A stretch of 41,392 nt of DNA from the NCBI GenBank assembly GCA_026707585.1, contig JAPOWQ010000063.1, forward strand, positions 1 to 41,392. The letters run 5' to 3'. Shown here piece after piece: positions 24,581-32,596 of this stretch; within the stretch, counting starts at the first letter, position 1, and the number at the start of each line of letters is the position of its first letter. This DNA comes from Chloroflexota bacterium. GTDB lineage: Bacteria > Chloroflexota > UBA11872. A program made the translations under genes and the position numbers. The notes beneath the pieces are model-generated. The model made no database searches. It was not told where the DNA came from and saw only the letters and a list, made by a program, of their open reading frames with translations.

Positions 24581-25822
24581 TCACAGAGCCGTCTTGGGAC
24601 GCTGCTTGGTCGGATCGACAAAGGGCACCCGCACGACTTCGGCATCGACGAGCCCGTCCGCCGGCAGTCGCACGTTGACGCTCGTTCCGCGGCTCCAATG
24701 CGACCGTGGCATTACGGCCAGCGCGATGTTCGACTGGTGGTTCGGCGACCAGAACGCGCTCGTGACGTAACCCACGGCCTCACCGGAATTCTCATCGCTG
24801 ACCAAGTAGAAGTCCTCGTTGTACCAGGTCAGCGGCTCGCCGCCGACCCTTAAACCAACCAGCCGCTGTGAAACGCCTTTGGCCTTGATTCGGGCCAGGG
24901 CCTCTTTGCCGATGAAGTCGCCCTTGGTCAAATCCACTTGCCAGCCAAGTCGGACTTCGAACGGGTTGTTCTCGATGTCCAGGTCCTGGCCGTATGACAG
25001 GATCCCGGCCTCGATTCGCCGAATGTGACTGGGAGCAATCACGCGCAGGTTGAACTCTTGCCCCTGCTCCAGGATGTACGGCCACACGCCATCCGCATGC
25101 CGCATGGCATCGTGCAAGTAGATCTCAAACCCGATTTCAGCTGAAAAGCCGGTTCGCGAGATCGTGACGGCGTGCCCGTTCAGCGTGTCGTGCATCAGGC
25201 CGTAGTACGGAATGTTCCTGATGTGCGACCCGAACAGTTTTTCCATCAGCAGCACCGACTTGGGACCCTGAATCTGGACCGGCGACACGTCAATCTCGTG
25301 GATGTCAACGTTGAATTTGGCCATGGCGTTCACGCCCTGCGCCCAGAGCAGCAGGTCGGAGTCGGAAATGCTGAACCAGAACTCGTCGTCGGCCACGCGA
25401 AGCAGCACCGGGTCATTGATTACCCCGCCGTACTGGTTGCAGAGAATCACGTAGCGGGCCTGCATCGTCGGGACTCGGCTGTGTACGTCGCGCGTGATCA
25501 GCAGGTCCACAAAGTTCGCCGCGTCGGGTCCCTTGATCTGTATCTGCCGCTCGACCGCCACGTCCCACATGCTGACGTGCTCGGTCAGGTACGTGTACTC
25601 CTCAAGCAGGCCACCATCCTCGGGCTTGATGTAGGCCCGCGGGTGATACATGTGGTTGTAGGTCGTATAAGCCCAGCAGCCGGCAGCCTTCGACAGGTGC
25701 CACCACGGAGATTTTCGAATCCGAGTGGAAATGAGGATCCTGGCGTCGCTGTTCCCACTTTGCCGAAGGTTTATCGGCAGTCGGCGCCGCTTGAGGCCGT
25801 CGACTACGAGTGTCTGCGTCAT
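24581..25822 (-). CDS. GcvT-family tetrahydrofolate-dependent demethylase, DmdA-like
   Basis: 413 residues of the aminomethyltransferase fold. AYTTYNHMYHPRAY, EHVSMWDVAVERQIQIKGPD, GGVINDPVLLRVADDEFWFS, DVSPVQIQGPKS and IEAGILSYGQDLDIENNPFE follow, in order, the layout of dimethylsulfoniopropionate demethylase DmdA more closely than that of GcvT. The C-terminal barrel reads NIALAVMPRSHWSRGT. It carries about 50 extra residues compared with DmdA (364), mainly at the N-terminus and tail. DmdA moves a methyl group from a sulfonium to tetrahydrofolate; non-DMSP relatives also exist, so the substrate is left open. GGAGG lies 7 bases before its ATG. It follows the dimethylglycine-oxidase-like gene after 117 bases on the same strand. 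Confidence 0.8.
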   Translation of the reverse strand: MTQTLVVDGLKRRRLPINLRQSGNSDARILISTRIRKSPWWHLSKAAGCWAYTTYNHMYHPRAYIKPEDGGLLEEYTYLTEHVSMWDVAVERQIQIKGPDAANFVDLLITRDVHSRVPTMQARYVILCNQYGGVINDPVLLRVADDEFWFSISDSDLLLWAQGVNAMAKFNVDIHEIDVSPVQIQGPKSVLLMEKLFGSHIRNIPYYGLMHDTLNGHAVTISRTGFSAEIGFEIYLHDAMRHADGVWPYILEQGQEFNLRVIAPSHIRRIEAGILSYGQDLDIENNPFEVRLGWQVDLTKGDFIGKEALARIKAKGVSQRLVGLRVGGEPLTWYNEDFYLVSDENSGEAVGYVTSAFWSPNHQSNIALAVMPRSHWSRGTSVNVRLPADGLVDAEVVRVPFVDPTKQRPKTAL

Positions 25823-25939
25823 CTGGCGCCCTCCAATGGTTCAGCCATTCCAACATCGCGATCCAGCTGCGCTACTCCCATGTCTGCCGTGGCGTCCGAC
25901 GTTGTCGGCATCTCGCGAGAATCCGTTTCGACCAACTGG

Positions 25940-28429
25940 TCACGGCCAGCTTGCATCACACAATCCCCGCATCTTCCGACCTTGCGGATCAACGAGAGGC
26001 TCCGGCACAACCGTTGCTGCTAGACGTTCGCCAAAGTAGAGCACCTCGACGCCAGTTCCAGGTGCGGCGTGACTGGTCGGCAGATAGCCATACACGATGC
26101 CGCGACCGATCGAGTGGCCATAGTTGGCGCTGGTCACAAAACCCAGCACGCGCCCGCCGTCCATGATCGGCTCCTTGCCCAAAACGACAGTCTCGGGATC
26201 ATCCAGGGTCATGCAGCACAGCCTTCGAGAAACGCCTTGCGAGCGGATTGACCTGAGCGCACCCCGGCCGATGAACTCGCCCTTCTGCATCCGCACCGCG
26301 AAGCCAGTGCCGGCCTCGAATGGATTGAACTCGGTGTGGATGTCGTTGCCCCACAGCCGGTAACCCTTTTCGAGCCGCAGCGAGTCGAAGGCCCCACCGC
26401 CCGCAGCGATCACGCCAAGCGATTGGCCCGCCTCCCAGAGCGTGTCCCATAGCCGCAGACCTTGATCGGTGGGTACGTAGATCTCCCAGCCGAGTTCGCC
26501 TACGTAAGAGATGCGCAGCGCAAGCGCGGGAACGTCGGCAACCGCGATCCGCCTGGCAGCCATGTACGGAAACTCCGCGTCGGACAAATCGTCAGCGCAG
26601 ACACGGCCCAGCAGATCGCGCGACCTCGGCCCCCAAAGCCCAATGCAACAGCGTTCGGACGAGACGTCACTCACAGTGACCGAGCCGTCGCTAGGCAGGT
26701 GCCTCTGAATCCACTCAAGGTCGTGGAGCCCCATCGCTCCGCCCGTAACAACCATGAAGCGGTGCTGCGCCAGGCGCGTCACCGTGAGGTCACACTTGAT
26801 TCCACCGCCTGGCGTGAGCATGGCGGTGTAGGTGATCGTCCCTGCCGGCCTGTCCATCCGGTTGGTGGTGAGCCGCTGCAACGCGGCCAGAGAACCAGGG
26901 CCAGTAATCTCGAACGTAGCGAAGGGCGTGAGGTCGAACATGGCCACCCGCTCGCGGGTGGCCACGTGTTCTGCGGCGATAATCGGCGACCAGTCGCGTG
27001 CTTCCCAGCCGTGTCGATCCGTGCCGGTCACGGTGAGACAGTCGAGCAGACCTTCGTTCGACGCATACCACTCGGGACGCTCCCATCCCGCGCTCTCGAA
27101 GAAAACCGCACCCAACTCCCGCTGCCGCGAATGGAACGGCGACAGCCGCAGATTTCGTGGTTCGGCTATCTGTTGGCGCGGGTGGATGATGTCGTAAACC
27201 TCGCGGTACTGCTGCGCGGCGCGCACCCGAACATAGGAGCGGTCGTAGTTGTGCGCGTGGAAGCGCCGGATGTCGCACTCCCGGAGATCGCTGGACGGCT
27301 CGCCGCTCACGATCCACTCGGCCACGGCCTTGCCCACGCCACCGGCGTGCGTGATCCAAACCGCCTGCGCCGACCAGAAGCCGCGAACCTGCGGCGACTC
27401 ACCGAGCACCGGAAACCCGTCGGTGGTGAACGAAAAAATGCCGTTCAACGTGCGCGTCAAACCGACGCCCTTGAGACAGGGCATCAACTCGCCTGCCGCT
27501 ACCCGCGCCTTCTCAAAGTGCTTCGGCTCGAACGACAGCTCCGCCGGCGCGATCGGCGCTTCGTCATAGTCGAGAAGATCAGCTGCTTCGACCAACAGCG
27601 GCTCGTGCCGGTACGAGCCGATCCCGTAGCAGTCGCCCTCTTGCCGGAAGTACATCGCCTCGTCCTGGTGGCGCACCAGAGGCTGCGAGATCTCCTCGGT
27701 TGCCCCGGCCAGTTCATCGAGCGGCGTCGTCACCGCATAAAGGTGCTGCATCGGCGACAGCGGTATCGGCACTCCGGCCATGCCGCCAACCGTCGGCGCC
27801 CAGATGCCGGCGGCCGCGACCACCAGATCAGTCTGAATGTCGCCGGCAGTCGTCTGGACTCCGCGTATCTGACCTCGCGTGATATCGAAGCCCGTTACCT
27901 TCACCCTGCCGTAGAACTTCGCGCCGTCACGCTCAGCCTCCCGCGCCATGGCTTCGGCCGGCCTGGTCGCCCTCGTATGGGCGTCGGACGGTACGTATAG
28001 GGCGCCCAAGATTCGATCGGAAAGCAGTGGAACCAGGTCCCGGGCTTCGCGAGGACTGAGCAAGTGGGCCTCGACGCCCCAGCTCAAGCCGTATCCGGCC
28101 TTACGTCGTAGGTCGACAAGCCGCTCCGGCGTCCAGGCAACTTCCAGGCTGCCCACGGTCTTGGCGCAGGGCAGTCCATCTAGTTCCAGCTGGGTCCACA
28201 AATCCACGCTGTAACGTGCGAATCCCGTCATCGTCTTTGACGGATTCACCTGGAACACGAGCCCTGGGGCGTGAGACGTCGAGCCGCCGGTTTCGAACAG
28301 CGGTCCCTGCTCGACCACCACGATGTCGCGCCAACCGAGCCTCGTCAGGTGATAGGCGACGCTACATCCGACGATTCCCGCGCCGATGACAACAACTCGG
28401 GCGTGCCTTGGAACCGTGCTTGCGGACAT
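25940..28429 (-). CDS. Dimethylglycine oxidase/dehydrogenase-like flavoprotein
   Basis: 829 residues, essentially the length of Arthrobacter dimethylglycine oxidase (830). The N-terminal half is a DAO-type FAD oxidase: VVVIGAGIVGCSVAYHL (dinucleotide loop), VVVEQGPLFETGGSTSHAPG with the loop histidine region of covalent-FAD members, and WITHAGGVGKAVAEWIV. The second half (from about 440) is a GcvT/folate-binding unit: AMFDLTPFATFEITGPG, SYVGELGWEIYVPTDQG and FNPFEAGTGFAVRMQKGEF. The pair demethylates dimethylglycine or sarcosine and passes the C1 unit to tetrahydrofolate. A GGGGGA motif lies about 10 bases before the ATG. It is cotranscribed with the DmdA-like gene. Confidence 0.88.
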   Translation of the reverse strand: MSASTVPRHARVVVIGAGIVGCSVAYHLTRLGWRDIVVVEQGPLFETGGSTSHAPGLVFQVNPSKTMTGFARYSVDLWTQLELDGLPCAKTVGSLEVAWTPERLVDLRRKAGYGLSWGVEAHLLSPREARDLVPLLSDRILGALYVPSDAHTRATRPAEAMAREAERDGAKFYGRVKVTGFDITRGQIRGVQTTAGDIQTDLVVAAAGIWAPTVGGMAGVPIPLSPMQHLYAVTTPLDELAGATEEISQPLVRHQDEAMYFRQEGDCYGIGSYRHEPLLVEAADLLDYDEAPIAPAELSFEPKHFEKARVAAGELMPCLKGVGLTRTLNGIFSFTTDGFPVLGESPQVRGFWSAQAVWITHAGGVGKAVAEWIVSGEPSSDLRECDIRRFHAHNYDRSYVRVRAAQQYREVYDIIHPRQQIAEPRNLRLSPFHSRQRELGAVFFESAGWERPEWYASNEGLLDCLTVTGTDRHGWEARDWSPIIAAEHVATRERVAMFDLTPFATFEITGPGSLAALQRLTTNRMDRPAGTITYTAMLTPGGGIKCDLTVTRLAQHRFMVVTGGAMGLHDLEWIQRHLPSDGSVTVSDVSSERCCIGLWGPRSRDLLGRVCADDLSDAEFPYMAARRIAVADVPALALRISYVGELGWEIYVPTDQGLRLWDTLWEAGQSLGVIAAGGGAFDSLRLEKGYRLWGNDIHTEFNPFEAGTGFAVRMQKGEFIGRGALRSIRSQGVSRRLCCMTLDDPETVVLGKEPIMDGGRVLGFVTSANYGHSIGRGIVYGYLPTSHAAPGTGVEVLYFGERLAATVVPEPLVDPQGRKMRGLCDASWP

Positions 28430-28499
28430 TCCTGAATTTCCCCCGTATCAATCATGAATGATGATGGCCGAGTCGATCTACCCCGTTGTCTTCATGTCT

Positions 28500-29408
28500 T
28501 CAATTGGAAATAAGCGACCGAACCACCTCCACGACTCGCACGGCATCCACCCCTAACGCCACCTTTACGGGACCGTCGCCGTAACTCGCGACAGTTTGAC
28601 CTCGTTCCTCCCCATCGGTTTCCACGGCTACCTGCGCGCGTCTATGGGTCAAGAGTTCAGGCTCGATGGCGGCGGCCACGGCCAGCGGATCGTGCAGGTA
28701 GAACTCCTGCACGTCAGGTCGCTCTCGAAAACTGTTTGACAGGATGCGGTTAGCCAATAGGGCCGCTCTGGACGTGCCCTCGAACCACCGCGGGCCGCCG
28801 TCGCGGTGCAGGGCCGTCTTGTGCGTCACGTCCAGCCCGATGAGCGTGACCGGCACCCCGGACGCGAATACGTCGTTCGCGGACCATGGATCCTCGTAGA
28901 TGTTGAACTCGGCGTGGGGCGTGACGTTGCCGGAAACCTCAACAGCCCCGCCCATGACGAGAATCTCAGAGATGGCCTGCGCGACGTCCGGTCGCCCGTC
29001 CAGCGCCGCGGCCACGTTTGTCAGCGGCCCGAGCGCTATGACGGCTGTCCGTCCCGGCGCCGCAAGGGCGCGGTCGCGCAAGAACTCTACTGCGTCCGCT
29101 CGATGAGGCGCTATCGACGCGGCGGGCAGATCAACGCCAAGCCCGCCCGCGCCGTGAATGTGGTAGGCGTGGCTAAACGATCCGTGCGCCGGTCGCTCGG
29201 CGCCAACGGCGACCGGCACGTCGCGCCCGACAGCCACATGGTCGACCAGCCGCAGTGCGTTGTCCGTCGTGTCCGCCAGCGTCGCGTTGCCGCCAACAGT
29301 CGTGATGCCCTCAATGCGTAAGTCGGGACTGTTCAACGCCATTAGCAGCGCCAGGGCATCGTCGGTGCCGGGGTCGGTGTCGATGACGACCCTTTGCATG
29401 TGATTCAT
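28500..29408 (-). CDS. Inosine-uridine preferring nucleoside hydrolase family
   Basis: 302 residues, standard for the family. The calcium-binding motif DTDPGTDDA spans residues 10-18. EGITTVGGNATLADTTDNALR follows, then VMGGAVEVSGNVTPHAEFN with the conserved Asn-x-x-x-x-Ala-Glu-Phe-Asn pattern, and IGLDVTHKTAL near the substrate pocket. These enzymes cleave the N-glycosidic bond of ribonucleosides; base preference cannot be read here. ATG at 29408 with AGGCGAG just before it; an ATG three codons on is possible. It lies upstream of the methylamine-type genes on the same strand, 70 bases away, and is divergent from a small membrane protein gene. Confidence 0.92.
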   Translation of the reverse strand: MNHMQRVVIDTDPGTDDALALLMALNSPDLRIEGITTVGGNATLADTTDNALRLVDHVAVGRDVPVAVGAERPAHGSFSHAYHIHGAGGLGVDLPAASIAPHRADAVEFLRDRALAAPGRTAVIALGPLTNVAAALDGRPDVAQAISEILVMGGAVEVSGNVTPHAEFNIYEDPWSANDVFASGVPVTLIGLDVTHKTALHRDGGPRWFEGTSRAALLANRILSNSFRERPDVQEFYLHDPLAVAAAIEPELLTHRRAQVAVETDGEERGQTVASYGDGPVKVALGVDAVRVVEVVRSLISN

Positions 29409-29598
29409 GCTCGCCTGGGTGATGCGCCTCCCACACTTCTACCCTAGCTTCCCTGGGAAGTGGCTTGGCTGCGAAACCGGCGCATCGGCTGCTGGATCCC
29501 CTGGCAACTCCCAGACCCGGCAGTGCGGAGAAGGCGGCACAGTAGGCTTACCCTGGACCCCCGAGCAGCAAACAGCGCGACGATCCGGTGGCACAACT

Positions 29599-30069
29599 GT
29601 GAACGACTCGATCATTCTCGGAGTTGCCGCGGCGGCCGTGGGAGCCGTGCTTGCTGCGGCCGCCGGTCTCTGGATCGGTCGCCAAATGGGAAGGCACCAA
29701 TCCAGCAACGACGACTCATCGGGACGCATGGCCCGCGACCTGATGGTCGTCAGCGATCTGCTGGCCGACCGGCTGGCCAAGATCTGGCAAGCGGGCGACG
29801 GCCCGGCACCCGGAGTCGGCGACAGTGACGCCATCTACCACCACGTCCGCGAATCGACGGAGACGATCCTCAAGCAGGCCGGCGCGTCGCCCAAGACCGC
29901 CCTGGCCGTTGGTGCGTTGACGGCCAAACATGTAAGGCCAGGGCCGATCGCGGGCGCTGACGGCGAACAGCCCCGACCCGGCCCGTCGCGCTGGTCCGGC
30001 GGCCGACCATCAGCACGGCCCAATCCCACGCAGCAAGCCGGAGAGACCGAATCCCCGCCTAGTCGGTGA
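29599..30069 (+). CDS. Hypothetical protein with N-terminal membrane span
   Basis: 156 residues from the GTG at 29599. NDSIILGVAAAAVGAVLAAA is a hydrophobic helix, LWIGRQMGRHQ a basic stop-transfer segment, and the rest (SGRMARDLMVVSDLLADRLA, then VRESTETILKQAG) is a helical soluble part with a proline- and glycine-rich tail. No family is recognised. It overlaps the stop of the convergent enolase-superfamily gene by 11 bases. Longer starts upstream are less likely because the added residues do not look protein-like. Confidence 0.45.
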   Translation: MNDSIILGVAAAAVGAVLAAAAGLWIGRQMGRHQSSNDDSSGRMARDLMVVSDLLADRLAKIWQAGDGPAPGVGDSDAIYHHVRESTETILKQAGASPKTALAVGALTAKHVRPGPIAGADGEQPRPGPSRWSGGRPSARPNPTQQAGETESPPSR

Positions 30070-31189
30070 GTTCGACCTCGTATTGGGCAATGGCGTCTTC
30101 GTTCACGCCCACGCCCAGGCCAGGACGCGTAGGCACCGGCAGGTAGCCGTCGGCGTCAATCCGCAGCGGCTCGTCCACGATTCCGCCCAGTTGCTGGTAG
30201 TGCTCCACCGTGCGGTACGGCTCGTCCAGGATGAACTCCACATAGGGGCAGTTTGGAATGCAGACACTCAGCTGCATGTGCGCCGCGATGCCCAGCCCGG
30301 TGACGCCGTGATGGGGCACGAAGAGCTTGCCGGCAAACTCCGCCGCCGCCGCGATCCTGATGAACTGCGACAAGACCTCGCAGCTCGCGGCCGTGTCCGG
30401 CTGCAGGATGTCGTAGGCGCCCACGCGGATCATCTCGATAAAGTCCGCCATGCCCACGTTGCCCTCGCCGCCGGCAATGGCAATGTCGGTTTCCGCCGTT
30501 AGGCGCGCGATGGTTGCGAAGTCGTCGCGCGGCAGCGGCTCTTCCAGCCAATAGACGTCCAACTGCTCCAGTTCACGTGCTTCCGACAGGGCGCGCTCGA
30601 AGTCCCAGGCCGGGCGGTGGTCGCTGGACGATCCACCGGCGAGGTTGGCGTCCACCATGATCACCATGCGGTCGCCCACGGCATCGCGCACGGCCGACAC
30701 CAGCGCGATGTCTTCGGCCAGCGTTGGAAACGCCGTCCGCAGCTTGATGGCCGTGAATCCTTGCTCCAGGTAGGCCAAGGCGTCCTCGGCCCGCTGATCC
30801 GGCGTGGCCGCGACAATCGTGCTGGCGTAGGCCTGCACTCGTGTGTCGCGATAGCCCCACAGCCGATGCAGAGGCTGATCGGCCGCCTTCCCGATGATGT
30901 CGCAGAGCGCCATGTCGAAGAGAAAGGTCCCGGCCCGCCGCATCACCTCGGCATGCCGCGCCAGGGCGAATACGTCCTGGCCGATGAGCTGGGGCGCCAC
31001 CACGTCACGATTCGTGATACCGCTTTGCGTGTCGCCAATGCCCCAGCCGATAAGCCCCTCATCCGTCTCCACCTTCACGATCACCGCCCCGCGCGAATAC
31101 TCAACCCGGTCCCGCGGTCCCCAGGCACTCACATACGGATGCGGATGCGGGACGTCAACCTGGCGAACGGTGATATTGGCGATCTGCAT
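30059..31189 (-). CDS. Enolase-superfamily mandelate racemase/sugar acid dehydratase-type enzyme
   Basis: 376 residues. Catalytic landmarks of the mandelate racemase/muconate cycloisomerase group are visible: K149 and R151 in TAIKLRTAF, metal ligands D180 (MVDANLA), E216 (YWLEEPLP) and E242 (AGGEGN), and H293/H294 in VPHHGVTG. The Lys-x-Arg followed by a C-terminal His fits the mandelate racemase subgroup, in which many members dehydrate acid sugars, but the substrate is unknown. It is a minus-strand gene separated by 134 bases from the unknown genes upstream. The neighbouring HpcH-type aldolase and SDR suggest a sugar-acid catabolic set. Confidence 0.9.
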   Translation of the reverse strand: MQIANITVRQVDVPHPHPYVSAWGPRDRVEYSRGAVIVKVETDEGLIGWGIGDTQSGITNRDVVAPQLIGQDVFALARHAEVMRRAGTFLFDMALCDIIGKAADQPLHRLWGYRDTRVQAYASTIVAATPDQRAEDALAYLEQGFTAIKLRTAFPTLAEDIALVSAVRDAVGDRMVIMVDANLAGGSSSDHRPAWDFERALSEARELEQLDVYWLEEPLPRDDFATIARLTAETDIAIAGGEGNVGMADFIEMIRVGAYDILQPDTAASCEVLSQFIRIAAAAEFAGKLFVPHHGVTGLGIAAHMQLSVCIPNCPYVEFILDEPYRTVEHYQQLGGIVDEPLRIDADGYLPVPTRPGLGVGVNEDAIAQYEVELTD

Positions 31190-31277
31190 AGCCGGACCTT
31201 AACCTGGAGCAATCCACGCCGAAGGATCGTAGCAGTCGCCCGTCTCACGGCGAAGAGAGTTCGCGTAGAGCTCGGCA

Positions 31278-31296
31278 CCGAACATATCTTGTTCGG
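31278..31296 (-). terminator. Hairpin after the coiled-coil gene, possible terminator
   Basis: CCGAACA and TGTTCGG form a perfect 7-bp stem with a 5-base loop, 28 bases beyond the stop of the 31324 gene on the minus strand. No U-run follows, so termination is only inferred. Confidence 0.3.
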
Positions 31297-31323
31297 ATTC
31301 CCTACAAAGGACGTATTTCGTCG

Positions 31324-32091
31324 CTACATCCAGAAAGATCTGGTTTGCCGCCAGAACTTATCTCGCCGCCTCCTCAGACGTGCGCGTTTTCTCCTCTCGC
31401 TGATAGTCTCATTTCTGACCTTAGCCCTAAAGTTAGCTTCCCTTGCGTATTGCTTTCCCTGTTCAATGCGCAGTTTCTCCTGGCGCTGTGCAGCTGCTTC
31501 CGTCAATGGAGTCTGTTGTGAACTCCGAATTGGCGGCCGGCAATTCTGCTCGACATCCACTTGCTCGACATCAGCAGGTGTCATTCCCAAAAGACTGGTT
31601 AGATTTGTGAGGGAGTCCCTTTGCACGTCGTCCGTGCCGGAACGTCTCGAACGTTCCGCTGAGTGGGCGTTAACGGCTTCCGAGATGAATCGACCCCTCC
31701 GCTGGGCGTCGCGGGTATACGCACGGCCCTGTTCTGCTCGTAATTCATCCTGACGCCTCGCACTGGAGTTCTGAATCTTCGGCCTTCCCGGATTTGCACT
31801 CGACCCCAAACTCAGCACTCGGCTACCACTTCGACTACGGGCACGTGTGCTTCTTCGCCATCTCAGGTCTTGCCTTCTCTCCTGGGGCGACTTCCACTCG
31901 TAGTCTTCCCAATCTAACTGCTTTGCATTCACATACCTCTCCCTTAGGTATCTAAGGAAGTTAACGAGAAGCACAAGAGCGAATCCGACCAGTACAACAG
32001 CCAGAGGCAATCCTCGCTCATACGTATTGCCTGGCATGAGGCCAATTGCCGTAAGCGCGATGCCAGCTACTATCATTGAGATCAGGATCAC
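31324..32091 (-). CDS. Uncharacterised membrane-anchored protein with duplicated basic helix
   Basis: 255 residues, GTG start at 32091 overlapping the upstream stop (GTGA). Two hydrophobic segments lie at about 1-19 (ILISMIVAGIALTAIGLM) and 29-46 (LPLAVVLVGFALVLLVNF), followed by a long, very basic soluble part. Two stretches are related: RRQDELRAEQGRAYTRDAQR (about 112) and QRQEKLRIEQGKQYAREANF (about 205), an internal duplication of a charged helix. The tail is extremely Arg/Lys-rich, which could bind nucleic acid or acidic lipid. No family is recognised. The base composition is visibly poorer in GC than in the enzymes on either side, suggesting acquisition. Confidence 0.6.
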   Translation of the reverse strand: MILISMIVAGIALTAIGLMPGNTYERGLPLAVVLVGFALVLLVNFLRYLRERYVNAKQLDWEDYEWKSPQERRQDLRWRRSTRARSRSGSRVLSLGSSANPGRPKIQNSSARRQDELRAEQGRAYTRDAQRRGRFISEAVNAHSAERSRRSGTDDVQRDSLTNLTSLLGMTPADVEQVDVEQNCRPPIRSSQQTPLTEAAAQRQEKLRIEQGKQYAREANFRAKVRNETISERRKRARLRRRRDKFWRQTRSFWM

Positions 32092-32357
32092 GTCATTTCA
32101 CCCGCTATATGATTGCTTTCAATTCCGATAAGGTGACTTGGGCAGGGCGCCAGTCCATTGGTGAGTCCGGCAGACCCGACTGTCAGAGGCATGCCACACC
32201 GACTTGCAATACAACTCGCTTCTTCACGATAAACGGAGCTAGCGGTGTCCACTAGCAGGTCGATCCAGGCAAGACTCGTAACCTTGTGCGCGATCTTGTC
32301 AACCTCCGTGTCCGACGAGAAAACTGTCCCTGAGAATACATGGCTATTGGTGCAGTC
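32088..32357 (-). CDS. ORF without own start, in frame after a TAG
   Basis: 89 codons open directly after the TAG that ends the small membrane ORF, in the same frame, closing at TGA 32090-32088 which overlaps the next gene's GTG. The translation looks natural (DCTNSHVFSGTVFSSDTEVD, WIDLLVDTASSVYREEAS, GMPLTVGSAGLTNGLAP), and codon third positions are moderately GC-rich. The only in-frame start is GTG at 32252, which would discard a third of the protein-like region. It could be a C-terminal part made by TAG readthrough, a gene with an unusual start, or a decayed gene. Family not recognised. Confidence 0.45.
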   Translation of the reverse strand, partial: DCTNSHVFSGTVFSSDTEVDKIAHKVTSLAWIDLLVDTASSVYREEASCIASRCGMPLTVGSAGLTNGLAPCPSHLIGIESNHIAGEMT

Positions 32358-32537
32358 CTAGCTTCCTCCCCAAGTGCCAGTATAGTCGCCGCGTTTCATT
32401 TTATGATGAACCAACAAAAGAAAACCCGACACGACTCCGATGAATATGGCGACAATAACGATGAGTTGAAGAATGTCGCCGAGTTCGCACGGCCCTCCGC
32501 AAAAGTCGAAGAGTTCGCTGTAGTCGCGCTCAATCAC
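32358..32537 (-). CDS. Small single-span membrane ORF
   Basis: 59 residues from the GTG at 32537 to TAG at 32358. An acidic N-terminus (IERDYSELFDFCGGPCELGD) with two cysteines is followed by one hydrophobic helix (ILQLIVIVAIFIGVVSGFLL) and a basic tail HHKMKRGDYTGTWGGS. GGGGAGGAAG, a strong Shine-Dalgarno-like run, lies just before the TAG, as if to start the next frame. It follows the HpcH-type aldolase after 59 bases on the same strand. A 104-residue plus-strand frame overlaps this region but is less protein-like. Function unknown. Confidence 0.45.
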   Translation of the reverse strand: MIERDYSELFDFCGGPCELGDILQLIVIVAIFIGVVSGFLLLVHHKMKRGDYTGTWGGS

Positions 32538-32596
32538 CTGCGACGCTCATCAGTTGACCTCATAGGACGTCACCGAAGCCTGAGACGACACATCGC

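Noticed and set aside
28430-28499. Glycine-type riboswitch before the dimethylglycine-oxidase-like gene
   Set aside because: The spacer is only about 70 bases and shows no aptamer-like helices, only a short ATCAT/ATGAT inverted repeat.
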